Positions 21,553 to 22,988 of a stretch of 22,988 bases of DNA are shown in pieces. The notes beneath the pieces were generated by a model, which saw nothing but the letters and a program-made list of their open reading frames with translations, was not told the origin of the DNA and searched no databases. Both the position numbers and the translations under genes were made by a program. The first letter of the stretch is position 1; each line of letters starts with the position of its first letter. The stretch spans positions 1 to 22,988 of the forward strand of contig JANDJZ010001444.1 in NCBI GenBank assembly GCA_027943245.1. The letters run 5' to 3'. Source of the stretch: Acanthamoeba sp. SK_2022b (Eukaryota > Discosea > Longamoebia > Acanthamoebidae).

Positions 21553-22611
21553 ATGCCCGTCCGTGCTCCCGACGCCCTCGCCTGGCTCGTCGACCAGGGC
21601 GAGCGGCGGGTGCTCGGACGCCTGCGCGACGCGCACGTCGAGCTCGGCGAGCGCCTGCTCGCTCCCGTGCCCCCGCTGCGTCGCGCCCACACCGACGTGG
21701 CCGCCGCCTCCTACGCCGCGGCCGCGCGGGCGATGCGGGGCACCGCGTCCGGTCTGCGCGCCCTCGCCGACCACGGCGTCGGACCCCGGCTCGACGGCCG
21801 GGCGGCCGGCCTGCTCGCCGTGGCCGACGTGCTCGACCCCACGACGCCGGTCGGGCCCGGGCTCGTCCTGCGCCTGGCCGGGCGTGACCTCGAGCCGCAG
21901 GCGGACGTCCTGCACGCGGCCCTCCCGCACGCCACCGGCCACGTCGTCGTGCTGGTGCACGGGCTGCTCGAGCACGACGGGTCGTGGCAGCCGCCCGCCG
22001 GGCCGTCCTACGCCGACGCCCTGCGCGCCCGCACCGCGGCGACGCCCGTGACCGTCCGGTACGCCACCGGCCGCGCGCCGGGCGAGACGGGCCGCGAGCT
22101 GGCCCGGACGCTCGAGACGCTGATCGACGCCTGGCCGGCGGCGGTGACGCGGGTCAGCCTGGTCGGTCACGGCATGGGCGGACGCGTCGTGCTGGCCGCC
22201 TCCCGACACGCGCTCGCCGCCGCCCAGGACTGGCCCGCGCTGGTGCGCGACGTCGTCCTGCTGGGCGAGCCGGAGTCCGGGGCGCCGGGGGAGAAGCTGG
22301 CCCACCTGGCCCGACCGCTGCGTCCCGCCCCCGTGCGGGCCCTCGGCGCCGGCCGCTCCCCGCTGCTCGTCGGTGCGGTCGCGCCGGACGGATGGCTGCG
22401 ACCCGACGTGACGGCCGTGTGGGGCGCCGACCGGCGCGCGGTCGCGCCGCTGCCGCGCGCGGTCCACCGTGTCGTGCGGCGCCCCGGACGCCCGCTGCTC
22501 CACGACCCGCAGGTCGCCGACCTGCTCGTCGGGTGGCTCGGCGCGCGTCCAGCCCCCATGCTGGGCGACGGCCCGCACCCGACCGAAGGAGACGCAGATG
22601 GCCGAGCGTGA
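21553..22611 (+). CDS. Alpha/beta-hydrolase-fold protein lacking the nucleophile serine
   Basis: The 352-residue protein has about 120 N-terminal residues of helical, family-specific sequence, then a lipase/PGAP1-like alpha/beta-hydrolase domain: VVVLVHGLLEHDGSW (oxyanion strand, 131-145), VSLVGHGMGGRVV (201-213) and DVVLLGEPESGAPGEK (233-248). Related proteins read GHSMGG at the nucleophile elbow and GTPHxGAP later. Here position 207 is Gly (codon GGC) and the second motif is GEPESGAP. The usual His-Phe near the end is also replaced (GRPLLHDP). It therefore looks like a non-catalytic member or one with changed chemistry. The frame is intact and shows no decay. The ATG at 21553 fits the -10 spacing; 21544 is an alternative. 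It overlaps the SRPBCC gene by 14 nt. Confidence 0.82.
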   Translation: MPVRAPDALAWLVDQGERRVLGRLRDAHVELGERLLAPVPPLRRAHTDVAAASYAAAARAMRGTASGLRALADHGVGPRLDGRAAGLLAVADVLDPTTPVGPGLVLRLAGRDLEPQADVLHAALPHATGHVVVLVHGLLEHDGSWQPPAGPSYADALRARTAATPVTVRYATGRAPGETGRELARTLETLIDAWPAAVTRVSLVGHGMGGRVVLAASRHALAAAQDWPALVRDVVLLGEPESGAPGEKLAHLARPLRPAPVRALGAGRSPLLVGAVAPDGWLRPDVTAVWGADRRAVAPLPRAVHRVVRRPGRPLLHDPQVADLLVGWLGARPAPMLGDGPHPTEGDADGRA

Positions 22612-22988
22612 GCTCATCGAGGCGAGCACCGAGATCGACGCGCCGCCCGCCGCCGTGTGGGAGGTCGTCGCCGACCTGCGCCGCATGGGGGAGCGCAGCC
22701 CGCAGTGCAAGAGGATGTTCATCCTGCGCGGCCCGGTGAGCGAGGGGACGGTGACCGTCAACCTCAACAACCGCGGCCCGCTCTGGTGGCCCACCACCTC
22801 GAAGGTCACCCGGTTCGAGCGCGAGCGGGTGCTCGCCTTCCACGTCCCGATCAACGGCACCACGTGGACGTACGAGCTCGAGCCCACCGCCACGGGGACC
22901 CGCCTGACCGAGAGCCGGCGGGTCAAGGCGCCGGGCAAGGCGATCTCCAACTTCCTGGTGAACCGCTTCATGGGCGGGGTACCCGCCT
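22598..22988 (+). CDS. SRPBCC-family (polyketide cyclase/START-like) protein, 5' part
   Basis: The first 130 residues are in the window; the 3' end is cut off. ELIEASTEIDAPPAAVWEVVADL is the typical opening strand and helix of SRPBCC (Bet v1/START-like) proteins, followed by VTVNLNNRGPLWWPTTSKVTRFE and a long C-terminal helix beginning. Members bind hydrophobic ligands in a deep cavity; ligand and function are unknown here. AAGGAG lies 7 nt before the ATG. The start is inside the 3' end of the hydrolase gene (14-nt overlap), so the two are probably co-translated. Nothing in the visible part is broken. Confidence 0.88.
   Translation, partial: MAERELIEASTEIDAPPAAVWEVVADLRRMGERSPQCKRMFILRGPVSEGTVTVNLNNRGPLWWPTTSKVTRFERERVLAFHVPINGTTWTYELEPTATGTRLTESRRVKAPGKAISNFLVNRFMGGVPA

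Noticed and set aside
19632..21692. 686-codon minus-strand frame extending the RraB gene through tig
   Set aside because: Only the last 114 residues show RraB homology; the rest is the antisense shadow of trigger factor and spans its terminator.

Overview
The window is very GC-rich, uses GTG and TTG starts freely, and carries genes typical of Actinomycetota: a mycothiol-type DsbA-family reductase, a group II truncated haemoglobin, stand-alone biotin carrier, Nei-type glycosylase and DUF222-HNH nuclease. Several gene families and the leaderless-looking promoters would fit the Propionibacteriales (Nocardioides/Aeromicrobium-like), but the genus cannot be fixed from the sequence alone. From memory, the order glbO - pepN - mycothiol-dependent reductase - rpiB - nei - (tRNAs) - tig recalls M. 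tuberculosis Rv2470-Rv2462c, so this looks like an ancestral actinobacterial core block into which accessory modules have been placed.

Layout. 2-896: end of a biotin carrier protein and a double-hotdog thioesterase. 898-2204 (minus): a truncated haemoglobin translationally coupled to an MscS channel. 2238-2513: a small exported/membrane protein, expressed divergently from mscS over only 33 bp. 2546-3737: a DUF559 (AbiEi-like/Vsr-like) nuclease gene enclosed by two 77-bp, ~95% identical, inverted repeats that are themselves palindromic. 3760-6288 (minus): aminopeptidase N. 6369-10339 (plus): glutamate-cysteine-ligase-like enzyme coupled to a DsbA-family reductase, an esterase, ribose-5-phosphate isomerase B and a Nei glycosylase. 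10350-11453: membrane-anchored SpoIIE-type phosphatase. 11457-13544 (minus): a coupled three-gene operon (baeRF2-type protein, small acidic/proline-rich protein, four-helix membrane protein) behind a promoter that resembles those of general-stress sigma factors. 13658-14466: tRNA-Gly(UCC), a P-loop kinase and tRNA-Pro(UGG). 14515-15913: a REP-like cluster and a DUF222-HNH nuclease whose promoter carries a near-perfect actinobacterial LexA/SOS box. 16135-19609: a VirS/MymA-like locus (AraC regulator, Baeyer-Villiger monooxygenase, short-chain dehydrogenase) with a tandem operator. 19632-21473: RraB-family protein divergent from trigger factor. 21553-22988: an alpha/beta-hydrolase that has lost its nucleophile serine, coupled to an SRPBCC-family protein cut by the window end.

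Most notable signals: the inverted-repeat-bounded nuclease cassette (2546-3737), the SOS-controlled HNH nuclease (15928-15943), the tandem GGGTCAAGT operator (17154-17183), the GTT-N16-GGGTAC stress-type promoter (13570-13594) and the recurring nAnnnT-N6/7-start arrangement that suggests widespread leaderless mRNAs. No gene-free stretch exceeds 300 bases.
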